Source: Takakia lepidozioides (lineage: Eukaryota; Streptophyta; Takakiopsida; Takakiales; Takakiaceae). From it: a DNA stretch of 60,000 nt. This document shows positions 32,803 through 43,182 of this stretch, piece by piece; position 1 is the stretch's first letter; the number at the start of each line of letters is the position of its first letter. The position numbers and the translations under genes were made by a program. The DNA is taken from contig CM060733.1 of assembly GCA_030704615.1 (NCBI GenBank), forward strand, positions 57,166,001 to 57,226,000, given 5' to 3'. The notes below the pieces were generated by a model. The model worked only from the letters and a program-made list of their open reading frames with translations, ran no database searches and had not been told where the DNA came from.

Positions 32803-34560
32803 TGTGTTATGACTGCAAATGCAGTCATGGAAGCCATTTACGACTTCCTGACTCTGAAGACGTAAAGACCTAGTCAGTTGTGACATGGCAGATATGACTC
32901 TCCAGGCTGGCTGTGACGTGGCGCCTGAGCAGCTGTGGGGGTAGTCATACACGCTGGCTTTACTGAATGACTGAACGGACAATGTAATCCATGTCAGCGG
33001 CTGTGCAAGAGTGGCACGTGCTCGATACATGAAATGATACGTGGCAGAGTGTTTGCTCTCCATGACTGCCAACTATGACTACGGGAGTGCTAATCCGATT
33101 GCAACACGTGGCGCATTGTAATTTTTACACGTGGTCCCTCAGCAGATTGACATGTGTCATGATTGGTGTTTTCTGGGTGTATTGCTATTTTTTTTACATA
33201 TTTGTATTTCTGCCACATGGTGTAGTACTATTGGAGGGTGAAAATATATGTAGTCATTATTATGACTATGATAGTAGTCATGTACATGTCTATTACAACA
33301 ATGAAATATAATATATAATACAAAGAGAACAAGGCAGCAAGACATAACTGCAACAAGTTGAGCAAAACCAAGAGATTGTATACATTCTCTATTTACCAAT
33401 CTATTTATCATTATCATTTTGGTCGTGATCTAAAAATACACAAAATAGTCACATGTTCTCATGTGAATTATATTGTCTAACTATAACACTTTGAAAAGTG
33501 TTCACCCATAATCTTCTAACTACTCATGCTATTCCATCAATCTGCAACCTATCAAAAACTAAAGCTTGCATGGCTTTCAGAATTACTACAACAACGACAT
33601 CTATTTGTTTTCCAAGTTCTTGCATAAGATGCACCAACCAACATTGCATTGTGAGACACTCACTCGCTATACTCCAAAGCGTCCAGGGAAGGTCACTGAG
33701 CAACCTGCCAAGGCGGAAATAATTAAGAGAATTGTCTAATACCATATATGAAAAACCAATGCCAGTGTTATTTATGGTAACTTCTATCCCATGGACTCGT
33801 AAACAAACCAAAGCAAAAAGGTTGGTGTGTGTTGGCAAAGTCGTCAGATACTTCACAAAGAAACATGCACTAAAAATGAGAGCCAGGAGGATAGGAAGGT
33901 CACTCACGTTTATACAAAGACGTCTTGCCCATTGCCCAACACCCTGCGTCACCCACACTCTATCTCTACTCCTTCAGCTATCCATGCCTCTGCACAAAAT
34001 CAAGCATTCAACCTTGCCTTGCTACTAACAACTGACAATGACAGCCTACATTTGTTCTAGGAAACACCCAACTCAGCGTAGCACACTAGTTCCTATGTTG
34101 AATTGCGTCTGCTACTCTTTGAAATGTAGCAGGCATTCACCTTTCTGCCCCGGTTGACCCATCAGTGACAAGGCTCAGATAAGTATTCATTCCACAACTT
34201 CTCCTCATCTCTGTTACCTGTTTTTTGACACTTTCCTGTTGTCACATTGGCAGTATCATGTCAAAGTCACTCCAAACTAGATTCACTCAACCAGCTAACT
34301 TGTAGAATTGAACATGTAAATTTAGGGCCGATTCTGATAAAGAGGGAAAAACAGGGTGAAATGTGTTGAAGAAGATGCCTTCATTAGCAGTGCCTGATTG
34401 GTCCGGACTTGTGCCGTTGCTGCCAGTTGACCATCTACCCATGCAGGTTTCTTGTAGCTATTGATCCACAGGGAATCACAGGTAATCTTGTGCTTGAAAT
34501 CTGACCCTCTTGGACCCACACAAATCCCTACTCCTTCAGCTATCCATGCCTCTGCACAAA
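32803..34560. other. CACTA interior, left part; no gene recognised
   Basis: Subterminal motif copies to about 33080, then AT-rich DNA. A segment around 33955-34060 (CTACTCCTTCAGCTATCCAT...) is repeated at about 34525-34625. Likewise AGGGTGAAAT...TGTTGAAGAA at 34350 is repeated near 34645, indicating internal duplication. Confidence 0.5.
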
Positions 34561-34684
34561 TCATGCATATATCCTCACCTTGCTGCTAGCAGCTGACAAT
34601 GACAGCCTAAAATTGTCAAAGCAAACACTAGCAGGGAAAACAGGGTGAAATATGTTGAAGAATGTACCTTCACCCCTTTCCCCA

Positions 34685-35216
34685 TCATTTGCTTTCAGGT
34701 GTCCAAAGCCCCATCTTGCGCTCCTGCTCTGTACACCCTGCAAGCATCGCATTCCACGACACCACATCTGGTTCAGCCATAGTGTTGAACACTCCCTTAG
34801 CATCCTCAACGCTCCCACATTTAGCATACATGGCCACCAGAGCAATGTTCAGGATGACATCTGGTACAATTGCAGATTTGATGATGTTACCAGGGATCTC
34901 TTTGCCCTTTTCTAGGGCTGCCAGACGCATTGTAAACGCACACAAACGTTATGTCAACGGCCTTCACCCCTTCCCCCATCATTTGCTCAAAGGTTGGAGC
35001 CTCCATCCCGCACCCCAGCTGTGCATACCCTGCAAGCATCGCACTCCACAACACCACATCTCGTTCAGCCACAGTGTTGAACACTCCCTTGGCATCCTCA
35101 ATGCACCCACATTTGGCATACATGTCCACCAGGGCAGGGGCAGTGTTCAGAAGGACATGTGGTAATTTGACAGGCATTCGCCTCCTGACTTGGCTGTTCC
35201 CAACCCATCCTGCCAT
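34685..35216 (-). pseudogene. PPR gene fragments carried by the CACTA element
   Basis: Two overlapping minus-strand frames each contain PPR motifs: LVDMYAKCGCIEDAKGVFNT, AERDVVLWSAMLAGYAQ, then further downstream LAALEKGKEI, LVAMYAKCGSVEDAKGVFNT and AEPDVVSWNAMLAG. They form two near-identical S-P motif sets. Neither has a start or a DYW end. They share wording (EQMMGEG) with the fragments at 2.6 and 50.0 kb, pointing to one dispersed PPR source gene. Confidence 0.85.
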
Positions 35217-35640
35217 TGGGAAGAGATTCCACAGAAACTGATAGTTGTCTATTTGACCCTATAACTATGTATCTCTTGCTTTCTTACAGCTTGTACTGTG
35301 ACACGCGTACTGTGACAGCAATCTATCAACCAACAAAATGACTAGGAATATAAATTGGACGCTGCCATACAATAACACAAACCCTACGGAGCTGACGGAG
35401 AAGCTTAGATTGTACTCATAAGACGTTGTTTGCCGTAGCCTTGTGGCCATTGACCCCGCGCCCAGTTTGAGCAGGAACAAAAGGAACAGAACCTACCTCC
35501 GTCAGGGGCTGACGTTGGTAGTAAGACTTACCATCATATAAGGAATTAATCCGGGTTTTCCAGATATCCTCTAGAAAACCCTTCACACAAGCATCAATCT
35601 GCTGTGTGTGATTTGCCCAAAAACTAGGCCTCAGGAGGGC

Positions 35641-36018
35641 CTAGGCTTTTGGCTCAGCCTCGAGACTTTCAAAGTTGGTAAACAGGGGTACAGGCACAAT
35701 TCCCTTGATAGAATTGAAGAGAGCGTCTCTTTGGTGAGAGAACCCCGGACAGCGTATCAGAAAATGAATATTGTCTTCAGATTGCCCACACAACGGACAA
35801 TTGCACTCTCCCTTTCCTCTCTGCTTCTGTTTGCTGTTCAAAGGTAGGCTTCCTGCCCTGAGTTTCAATTTCAGTCTAGTGCCGAGAGTGGGTAGACCCT
35901 TGAGGTCATCCAAGATGTCCACCCCCATGTCACTGACTGGAAACAAGTTCAGGGAAGTTCTCTGCCTAACTTCATTTTCATCAGACAATCTCATGGCAAC
36001 AAACATGGCTTCAGACAC
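35641..36018 (-). pseudogene. LINE C-terminal zinc-finger segment
   Basis: Contains CNCPLCGQSEDNIHFLIRCP, a CxxC...H...C finger typical of the end of this type of LINE ORF2, followed by FSHQRDALF. It overlaps the RT fragment by a few bases in a different frame. Confidence 0.8.
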
Positions 36019-36448
36019 TACAGCCTCTAAGGAGATTGGTTGGAGTCTCCCCTATGCCTGCAAAGTCATCTGCAAACATAAGGGCTGGTATGGTGGTATC
36101 ACCCACCCTTAACCCAAATCCTTCACTTTCCACATCCTCGAGGAGTTGATTGATGAAAACATTGAAGAGCAGAGGGGAGAGAGTACATCCTTGAGCTACA
36201 CCTTGGTCTATGTCAAAGAAGTTGGACTTCTGTCCGTTAACAGTGACACAACTTTTGGTGTGAGCATTCAAGTTGTGGACAACTCTCCACATCTTTCCCT
36301 TGATCCCACAAGACCAGAGGCGGAACCATAGGCCATCTCTCCACACTATGTCATAAGCCTTTTTGACATCCAGGAAAAAAACATAAGTGGGTTTCCCTTC
36401 TTTTTTCCTTCCCTGAATAATCTGGCTTAGAGTGAAGATATGATCCAC
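36011..36448 (-). pseudogene. LINE reverse transcriptase core fragment
   Basis: Reads TYVFFLDVKKAYDIVWRDGL (motif A, FLDVKKAYD), GVAQGCTLSPLLFNVFINQL (motif B) and ALMFADDFAG (catalytic FADD). Catalytic residues are intact in this piece but it is separated from the preceding frame by a shift and stops soon after FADD. Confidence 0.9.
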
Positions 36449-36528
36449 ACAGCCCTTGTTTCGCCGAAAGCCAGCTTGGCCTTCGTGGAAACAACCTCTA
36501 GACTCGAGATCAACCTCGAGACGAGTAC

Positions 36529-38340
36529 TTATAACTCTGCAGAATGTCTTGCCAACAGCATTGAGGAGCGTGATGCCACGGTAGTTCCCCGGTTCTTCTC
36601 TGTCACCCTTCTTGTATAGACTGACAATGACCCCTGTCGCCAGCGAAAGGGGATCATTTCAGTCTTCCAGATAAGGTTAAAGAGGAGAACTAGGGCCTCT
36701 ATCATGGGATCGCCACCGTGCTTGATAAGCTCGTTGACAATACCATCAGGTCCACCAGCTTTATATCCATTTAAATGTTCAATTGCTTCCACAATCTCAG
36801 AAGAACTAATGGGAGCGTTATAAGCCATTGAAATATACTCCAGTTCATCAGGGCTGTTTTGAATCATAGGAACAATTTTTCCAACTGTGTCCCTCCATTC
36901 AGCAGAAGACCCCTCACTGTTAGACCTAGAAGTTCTGCCAAGGATACTATAGTGATTTTCAAAGGTTTTGACAATGTCAACCGATGAAGTCACCACTGCA
37001 CCTTTAGTAGTCTTCAGCGCTTGTACTTGCTGACCGTTTTTAGGCTTGTACAAACGTTGAAGGGCCAACCAGAATTTCTTGTCATTACCACCATGGTGGT
37101 TTGAGTTTATTTCACTGTATAACTTATCCCAGTATAATTTCTTCCGAGACCTAACAAGCTGATTGATATCTTTCCGGAGCTGATAGTACCTCGCCCACAA
37201 TTCTCTGTTGGTTTTCAAATTGCAGCACTCTTTATAGAGGGCTCGTCTCTCAGCTATCTTGAGTTTGATCTCATTGGTCCACCAATTAACAGCTCTACCA
37301 CAGACAATTAGTTTCCTCCCAATGATCTTGTCAGCCACGGAGGAGACGAAACTCTCCCAAGAGTCCACTGCTCTTTCGACTTCATTTCTTGCGTTGTCAG
37401 AGCGAGACTGAAGTTCTTGGAGCGATTGGACAAAATGAGAGAGAGCCTCTTGCAAGGCCTGGACGTACTCAGCCTTGACCTCCTCATTATGGAATTTTTC
37501 TATGCGCCACTTCCGAATCGAACGTTTCACAGATCTGTTGGTGTTGGGAAAACACCTTTTGATCTCAGTCCAAACCAGGAAGTGGTCAGAGGTACCAATA
37601 TCAGTTCTATCGATCAACACATTGGCACACTGGGGAAACAAATTTTTGTCCATTATGATATAGTCCACAATGGAACGTTCCCCAGTTTGGGATTTCTCAC
37701 GAGTCCACTGCACTTGGTCACCTCTTGTCCTGTTATTCAAGGTCAAAAGCTGAAGCTCTTCCAGACAGTTAATTAACCATCTGCCATTAGAATTCAGCTC
37801 GTCCTCACCAAAAGGCCCAATGATATCGTCCTGATGGAGCCCTTTGCCCACCCGGGCATTGAAGTCACCCAATAGCACTACCTGACCTTTGGCAAGGAAC
37901 GAAGCACAGTCCAGCTTTACATCTTCGAAGGCTTTGTCTGCGTCAGCACTAAGGGTCCCCTCTGTGGGCATGTAAACACAACCCACAAAGAGGTCCTTCG
38001 TACTCATGCCGCCCTTCAGATTCAGTTTTAGCCAGATACTATGTTCGTACCTCAAACCCTTGTTGATAATTTCACAATTATCAAACAAGAGAACACGAAC
38101 AAAGAATCCAACCCCTTTATGACCGCGTTTGGCAGAGGCTGCCTTGAGAGTACACATCCTACCTGCCCATTTATAACCATTGACATCTCCAACCAGTTTA
38201 TCCGAAGTTTCCCATGTTTCTTGCCCAGCACAGATATGAATATCATTAGTCCGAAGGACTTGTCCAACTTCGAGTTGTTTCCTTTGGTTAGTAAGCCCTG
38301 AGAAGTTGAAAGTGGCCAGCCGCAAGCCAGCCCTTTGCAT
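36529..38340 (-). pseudogene. LINE ORF2 5' part: APE endonuclease and RT start
   Basis: A 603-codon frame. The endonuclease has LRLATFNFSGL, QETWE, LLGDFNARVG (catalytic Asp/Asn) and a final GTSDHFLVW (Asp-His). A helical linker with LIVCGRAVNWWTNEIKLKIA follows, then RT motif 0/1 YKAGGPDGIVNELIKHGGDP and IPFRWRQGS. The frame shifts out near 36610 (should continue into the RT fingers). No separate ORF1 was recognised upstream. Confidence 0.9.
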
Positions 38341-38615
38341 GTGAATTGTTTGTCGTCTAGGAGAAGCTTAGAAAGGAAATCTAAGGGGATATACAAGATG
38401 TCGTGCATCAAAGAAAGTAGGCTACGAAGACAGACATGACGGCGTTCAACCAAGGAAAAGCCACACCTTGCGATTGCGGTTGTCCCACCATCGTGAAGGA
38501 TCTTTAAGAAACTAATGCCAGCTCTGCTCCGTGCTGTAAAATCAGGGCTGAGCGGGTAGAGATTGAAACACGGCCTGCTAAGACGAAGCTGACTCCCATG
38601 CATGTTTGCCCTCAC

Positions 38616-39392
38616 TCCCGCTCGCTCACTCTAAGTCCCAACCATCTCTCTCTCTCCCTCCCAATTGCTCTAAGTCTGTTCACCCTACCGTGATGGGCAA
38701 CTTTTTAAGATTTTAAACCTTTTTATAAACCCTAAAAGCCCCTTTTTGATTTTTTTTCTTTTTTTTCTTTTCTTAAAGGAAACCACGGGCCCTTGAGGAG
38801 GGGGAAAATTTCACCCGCCTTCATTTATGGGCCATAAGACCTACAGGATGATCAACGCCCAGACATACCGTCATGAACAATCCCACATACAGGATAAGGG
38901 CAGCGGGTTTGAATCCCAAACCACCAGGGCGACACACTGTGCCACTTATTCTATCATGTGTTTTTCTTTAAATCTTTTTGCATTTTGTTTTTGTTTTTTT
39001 TAATTCATTCTAGTGGTCAGAGTCTCCGTTTTTTCAAAATATAAATACTCATATATTATATATATAACCAGAAAAGCATGTGTTGACACGTGCAGTCATG
39101 TAGTGATTCATCTATGTGATGATCTGGCAGAATGCATTAGAATGAGAGTCATGAAGTCATATGTCTGTCTAGCAATATGTACACGTCATTCCAGTGTAGC
39201 CATGACCGTGACTAGTAGTCATATCTGCCATGCCAATATTCGTGGTCAAACATGTTTGACCTGTGTTGCGCAGAGTCCGGAGCCATGCAGTCGCATATAC
39301 GCCTTCCCCAGACTTGCATTATGACTTCAAAAGCATTTTACGACTGCAAATGGCATTTCTGCCACAAATCTGCCATGACTACGCACCCATGG
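38616..39392. other. CACTA interior, right part
   Basis: Contains a T-rich tract (38740-38780) and a segment (38780-38850: GGGCCCTTGAGGAGGGGGAA...CCTTCATTTATGGGCC). That segment resembles 21155-21200 next to the hairpin array, so a shared dispersed repeat is likely. A B-box-like GGGTTTGAATCCC lies near 38909. Subterminal CACTA repeats follow from about 39190. Confidence 0.5.
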
Positions 39393-39422
39393 GAGTCATA
39401 AAAGCCGCAATCTGTTGTAGTG
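39393..39422 (-). repeat. CACTA right terminal inverted repeat
   Basis: On the minus strand CACTACAACAGATTGCGGCT, then TTTATGACTC; differs from the left arm at only a few bases. Confidence 0.93.
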
Positions 39423-39425
39423 CAG

Positions 39426-40541
39426 GTATAGTGATATGGAGAGGTCTTTGATCCAGTCACGGACTATGGAGTTGTTTGAAGCTGGATTGGTGGAGTTGTC
39501 AGGCGGGGAGTATGCCTCGGCAACGGTGATGTCAGCTAAGAAGGATATCTATGGCAATTGGACAGAAAGGAGGATGTGTGGGGACTACCGTCCTGTGAAC
39601 CGTCAGACTAAGTCCGATAGATATGCCATGCCAACTCCAGAGGAGATCTTTGATGCCATTGGGCATGCAAAGATATTTAGCACATTGGACTTGCGATCCG
39701 GTTACCACCAGTTGTCAATCAAAGAGGCTGACAAACAAAAGACGGCATTTTGGGGATTGACCAACATGGGAAGGATTGCTTGTACCAATGGCGGTTCCTA
39801 CCGTTTGGGTTGAAGAATGCTCCTGCAGAGTTTCAGAGGGTCATGGATAGGATTCTTGCGGGGCTAGACTTCGCCCAGTGCTACATTGATGGCATCATCA
39901 TCTTTAGTGCTACGATTGAGGAGCACGAGAGACACCTTCAGGTGGTGTTTGAGCGCTTGAGAGCGCATGGGTTGAAATTGCACCCTGGGAAGTGCAAGTT
40001 CTTCCACAACCAGATTGAGTATCTGGGCCATATGATATATCCTGGAGGATTGGGTGTTCAAAAGACGAAGGTGGAGGCCATTGCACGCATTCCACGCCCC
40101 ATCGATGTTAGCAGAGTTCGTGCTTTCATGGGGTTGGCAAACTACTATCGACGGTTTGTCAAGGGATTTAGCAGCATTGCAAAGGCTCTTACCAAGTTGA
40201 CCAAAGTGGGTCAGGAGTGGCAGTGGGAGGAGGAGCAGGAGGAAGCCTTTGAGGAACTCAAGGCTCGATTGACTTCTGCGCCTATTCTGAGGCGGCCTAT
40301 TCGGGGGCGGTCTTTCCAGCTACATACGGATTGGAGTATGCTGGGGATTGGAGTAGTGCTCACACAGGTGGATGATGAGGGAAGAGAGTTCGTAGTGGCA
40401 TATGCTAGCCGCTCGAACAATGATGCCGAGGCGAAGTATAGTTCCTATGAAGGGGAGTGTCTAGCTGCAGTATGGGTAGTGACACATGATGCTACCTCTA
40501 TGACAATCTCTTCACCCTTGTCACGGATCACCAACCATTGA
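39426..40541 (+). pseudogene. Gypsy reverse transcriptase and RNase H
   Basis: Continues the interrupted RT: MERSLIQSRTMELFEAGLVE, KKDIYGNWTERRMCGDYRPV, STLDLRSGYHQL (motif A). After a 1-base shift near 39750 follow QWRFLPFGLKNAPAEFQRVM (motif B) and CYIDGIIIFS. The catalytic YxDD is YIDG (Gly codon 39891-39893), one base from Asp. Thumb (HPGKCKFFHNQIEYLGHMIY) and RNase H (LHTDWSMLGIGVVLTQ; SYEGECLAAVW) follow. A frameshift near 40490 leads into the tether read from 40538. The Asp loss plus frameshifts mean no RT activity. Confidence 0.93.
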
Positions 40542-42136
40542 AGTGGTTGATGGAGTCAGACAAGCTTACAGGGAAGCTTGCACGGTGGGCACTTATGCTT
40601 CAAGAGTACGACTTCCAGGTGGTGCATCGAGCCGGAATAGTCAACCGGGATGCGGATGGATTGAATCGCAATCCATGCACAAGTGAGCTTGATGATACAG
40701 GAGCTCGTTGGCATGGTGAGACAGACGAGGAGATGGTGCTAGGATGGCATGCATCTGCCTTTTTATGCATTCTAGCAATGAGAGCTCAAGCTGGTCCATC
40801 CCATGCGATTGGTCATAGAGATAGTGTGCATGATGATCCAGAGATCAGTGAGGATCTTGGTGGTGTTAAGGATGTACATGAAGATGTAGCAGTGTTGGCC
40901 TACCTTTGTATTAGAGAGATAACAGCCAGTGTGACTGCTAAGGAGAGAGATCGGATCCTACAACGAGCCAAGAGGTTCAAGTGGGAGGGGACTTACCTAC
41001 TCCGAGTATGGGAGGATGGACGAGTGAGGATTGTGCCTCATCCAACACAACGAGAGCGATTGGTACGCCATGCCCATGAGGAGTTGGGACATTTTGGGGT
41101 GCGACGTACTCATAGTTTGCTGCAAGGACAGTATTGGTGGCGAGGCATGCACACGGATGTACAACAGTTAGTGGCAAGGTGCATGGTGTGTGATAGAGTG
41201 CGGGCTTCTTTCAATGCACCTACTCCGCAATTGCATCTTTTATCCATTATGGGTTTAGGCTATCGTTGGAGTCTTGACTTTGCAAGCCCATTGTCACTAA
41301 CGATTCGCCATAATAAGTATGTGCTGGTGATGGTGGAACATTTCTCCAAATGGATTGAACTGGTGGCATTGCCTGACAAGGAAAGTGAGGGGGCTACGTA
41401 TGCATTCTGAGATCGAGTGCATAGCCAATTTGGTACTCCAGCCGAGGTACTCACAGACCAGGGGAGAGAGTTCTTGGGGGAGTTTCAGGTTTTGTGTGAG
41501 CAAGCCTTGATAGATCACCGCACTACTTCTCGGGATCATCTCGAGGCTGATGGCTTGGCCGAGATGGTTGTGCAAACAGTCAAGCGAGGCTTGTGCAAGT
41601 ATGGCTTGCAGAAGGGACACTTGGGAGATTGGGACCTTTAGCTACCTTGGTTGGCCATGAGTTACAGGTTTAACAAGCAAACATCACTTACCTCGTTCTC
41701 GCCTTATTTCTTTCTCTTTGGCCGAGAGCCAGATTTGCCTGCATCTATTCGCAGGGAGACTGCAGTGGTCCTCAACCTTGATGATCCGGATATGTGGACA
41801 CAAGCATGTGCCCAACGGGCAGAGTTGTTTAAGAGAGTCATGCCTATGGCTTTTGAGAACCTTGCTATTGCCCAGCACCGAGACACATTGAGGTACGTCA
41901 CTATACGTGGAGGGGGATATCGGCCAAGTGTTCGGCGTTTCCATCCTGGGGACTATGTGTATCTGCAGCAGACAACGCCTACGACCTTGGATGTCACAAC
42001 AGGTCGTGTGATTCTAAGGGTCCGGGAGGTGTTGCCTTCAGGAGTGTTGATTCTGGAGGGTCGAGATGCATGGTATGGAAGGACCATGTGCGCAATTGTG
42101 CGCCATGTCACCTTCCACATGTGGATGGGAGGATAG
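40538..42136 (+). pseudogene. Gypsy integrase
   Basis: One frame with stops at 41408 (TGA) and 41639 (TAG). The tether (LKWLMESDKLTGKLARWALM in context) leads to the HHCC zinc domain (HAHEELGHFGVRRTH...CMVCDRVRA). The DDE core follows: WSLDFASPLS, LTDQGREFLGEF and EADGLAEMVVQTVK. A GPF-like C-terminal part (SPYFFLFGREPDLPASIRRE; RRFHPGDYVYLQQTTPTTLD) precedes the PHD finger. All three catalytic acidic residues appear present. Confidence 0.92.
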
Positions 42137-42320
42137 ATCCCAACCTTGCAGTGGTACCTGCAGGGTTGCGTTGCATGTATGTGGGTATGCTGGTGGTGCC
42201 GCGACCATGTTGGTGTGTGACAAATGCTCAAGGGGGTGGCACATGGGATGCTTGACACCGCCACTTGAGGAGGTTCCTAGTGGGGAATGGTTGTGTCCAC
42301 GATGCCTTAGACAGAGGTAG
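42130..42320 (+). pseudogene. C-terminal PHD finger of the integrase
   Basis: After a frame change near 42070-42180, the frame ending at 42320 reads AATMLVCDKCSRGWHMGCLT, PPLEEVPSGEWLCPRC. This gives CxxC, H, C, then CxxC with the Trp two residues before the last pair: the PHD signature. The first Cys pair is split by a frameshift (LRC in one frame, VCG in the next). PHD fingers read histone H3 tails. Here it occupies the place where chromoviruses carry a chromodomain, so it may have guided integration. Confidence 0.85.
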
Positions 42321-42567
42321 TGGGGCATGACAGTGGCGAGGTTGACAAGTGATCCAAGGTCTAGCTAACAGGAGTTCGATGCCATGGACAACCAATTGAA
42401 GCCATGGATTGCAGGAATGCGAGTAACGATGGGGCTACTTTTGCACCCGGCCTCTTGATCTATTTGCCTTCAAATACTGGACTTGGGCGATTGATGACCA
42501 CGCGATGATCTTATTGGGATGGATACTTGTCAGCTATCCGGTGTTAGAGGGACCTAATCACCAGCTA

Positions 42568-42577
42568 GGGGGGCGAT
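42568..42577 (+). promoter_or_regulatory. Polypurine tract of the gypsy element
   Basis: AGGGGGGCGA immediately before the candidate LTR start; the expected primer site for plus-strand DNA synthesis. Confidence 0.6.
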
Positions 42578-43091
42578 TGTGGTATAGCTTTCTAGGATTG
42601 TGTGTTTAGATTGTGTGGTGGACAACGATGTATGTTGTGGCACGATGCTTAGGTGCACGACAGCTGTCATGGTTTTAGTCATGGTTATCTAGAATCACCT
42701 ATTTCTAGTTAACTAGGACATTTTAGATATTTATATTTATATTTATATTTTGTGTGTTGGGACTTCATTGGGTCTCACATGCCAAGTGAGGTGTCGAGCC
42801 TCACTTGGGACATGGGGATAGGTTTTCCCCTTGTGAGGATGGAGGAGGCTCATCTTCTTGTAGTTGAGCCTCCATGAGCTTCTCTCACCTCCATAGCTCT
42901 AAGTATTGAGAGGGAGTGTGTTGAGGGCTTTGTAGGGTGGATTCCCTTAGCAATGGTGCCCTTGGCTTGACTTAGTTTATGTGATAGAGTGGATTTCACT
43001 TGGAAGGACTAGGGCTTGTTCTTAGTGTGATTGCTTCATGCTTTGAGAGTTTTCATTGTCTTCCATTTCTCTCATTTCTCATTTTTTATCT
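42574..43091 (+). repeat. Candidate 3' LTR (about 517 bp)
   Basis: Starts just after the polypurine tract with TTGTGGTATAG. The same ~90 bases recur at 43092, so the distance between them (518) fits an LTR length followed by a truncated second LTR. LTR ends TG...CA are not clear. Confidence 0.5.
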
Positions 43092-43182
43092 ATTGTGGTA
43101 TAGTTTTATAGGATTGTGCGTTTAGATTGTGTGGTGGACAGTGATGTATGTTATGGCACGATGCTTAGGTGCACGACACGAT
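43092..43182 (+). repeat. Second copy of the LTR start
   Basis: About 90 bases nearly identical to 42574-42664 (ATTGTGGTATAG...GTGCACGACA), ending abruptly at 43182. Confidence 0.85.

Larger units (their letters stand above)
35641..38615 (-). mobile_element. LINE (non-LTR retrotransposon), internally deleted
   Basis: Minus strand. A 5' region (38341-38615) is shared with fragments at 3.8 and 27.5 kb. Then come the APE endonuclease and RT start (36529-38340), an RT core in another frame (36011-36448) and a C-terminal CCHC-type end (35641-36018). The RT jumps from FADDFAGIGETPTNLL directly towards the C-terminal part, so the thumb region is deleted; the copy at 50.6-51.5 kb retains some of it. 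Likely inserted into the CACTA element or its source DNA. Confidence 0.88.
32773..39422. mobile_element. CACTA (EnSpm-type) element, 6650 bp, non-autonomous
   Basis: Begins CACTACAACAAAAAGCGGCT and ends with the inverted counterpart AGCCGCAATCTGTTGTAGTG; arms match over about 28 bases with few differences. The 3-bp target duplication CAG flanks it (32770-32772 and 39423-39425). Subterminal repeats (GACTGCAAATG, CATGGCAGATATGACT) occur near both ends. No TNPD-like transposase was found. The interior holds PPR fragments (34.6-35.2 kb), a LINE (35.6-38.6 kb) and unrecognised AT-rich DNA, so it is non-autonomous with acquired cargo. Removing it with one CAG restores the RT frame of the host retrotransposon. 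Confidence 0.93.
28346..43182 (+). mobile_element. Ty3/gypsy retrotransposon carrying a DNA methyltransferase and a PHD finger
   Basis: Reading left to right: Gag with two zinc knuckles, retropepsin, C5-cytosine methyltransferase, RT, RNase H, integrase and a C-terminal PHD finger. The integrase-after-RT order defines Ty3/gypsy. The coding part is split by a 6650-bp CACTA element at 32773-39422. Stops and frameshifts in every domain and a broken RT motif (YIDG) show it is dead. A polypurine tract (AGGGGGGCGA, about 42568) precedes a candidate 3' LTR; no matching 5' LTR is visible. Confidence 0.9.

Noticed and set aside
32803-34560. CACTA transposase in the left interior
   Set aside because: No frame shows TNPD/TNPA-type blocks; only short AT-rich frames and duplicated segments.
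28346-42320. Endogenous pararetrovirus instead of a gypsy element
   Set aside because: Presence of an integrase, the polypurine tract with LTR-like repeats and lack of movement or coat proteins favour Ty3/gypsy.
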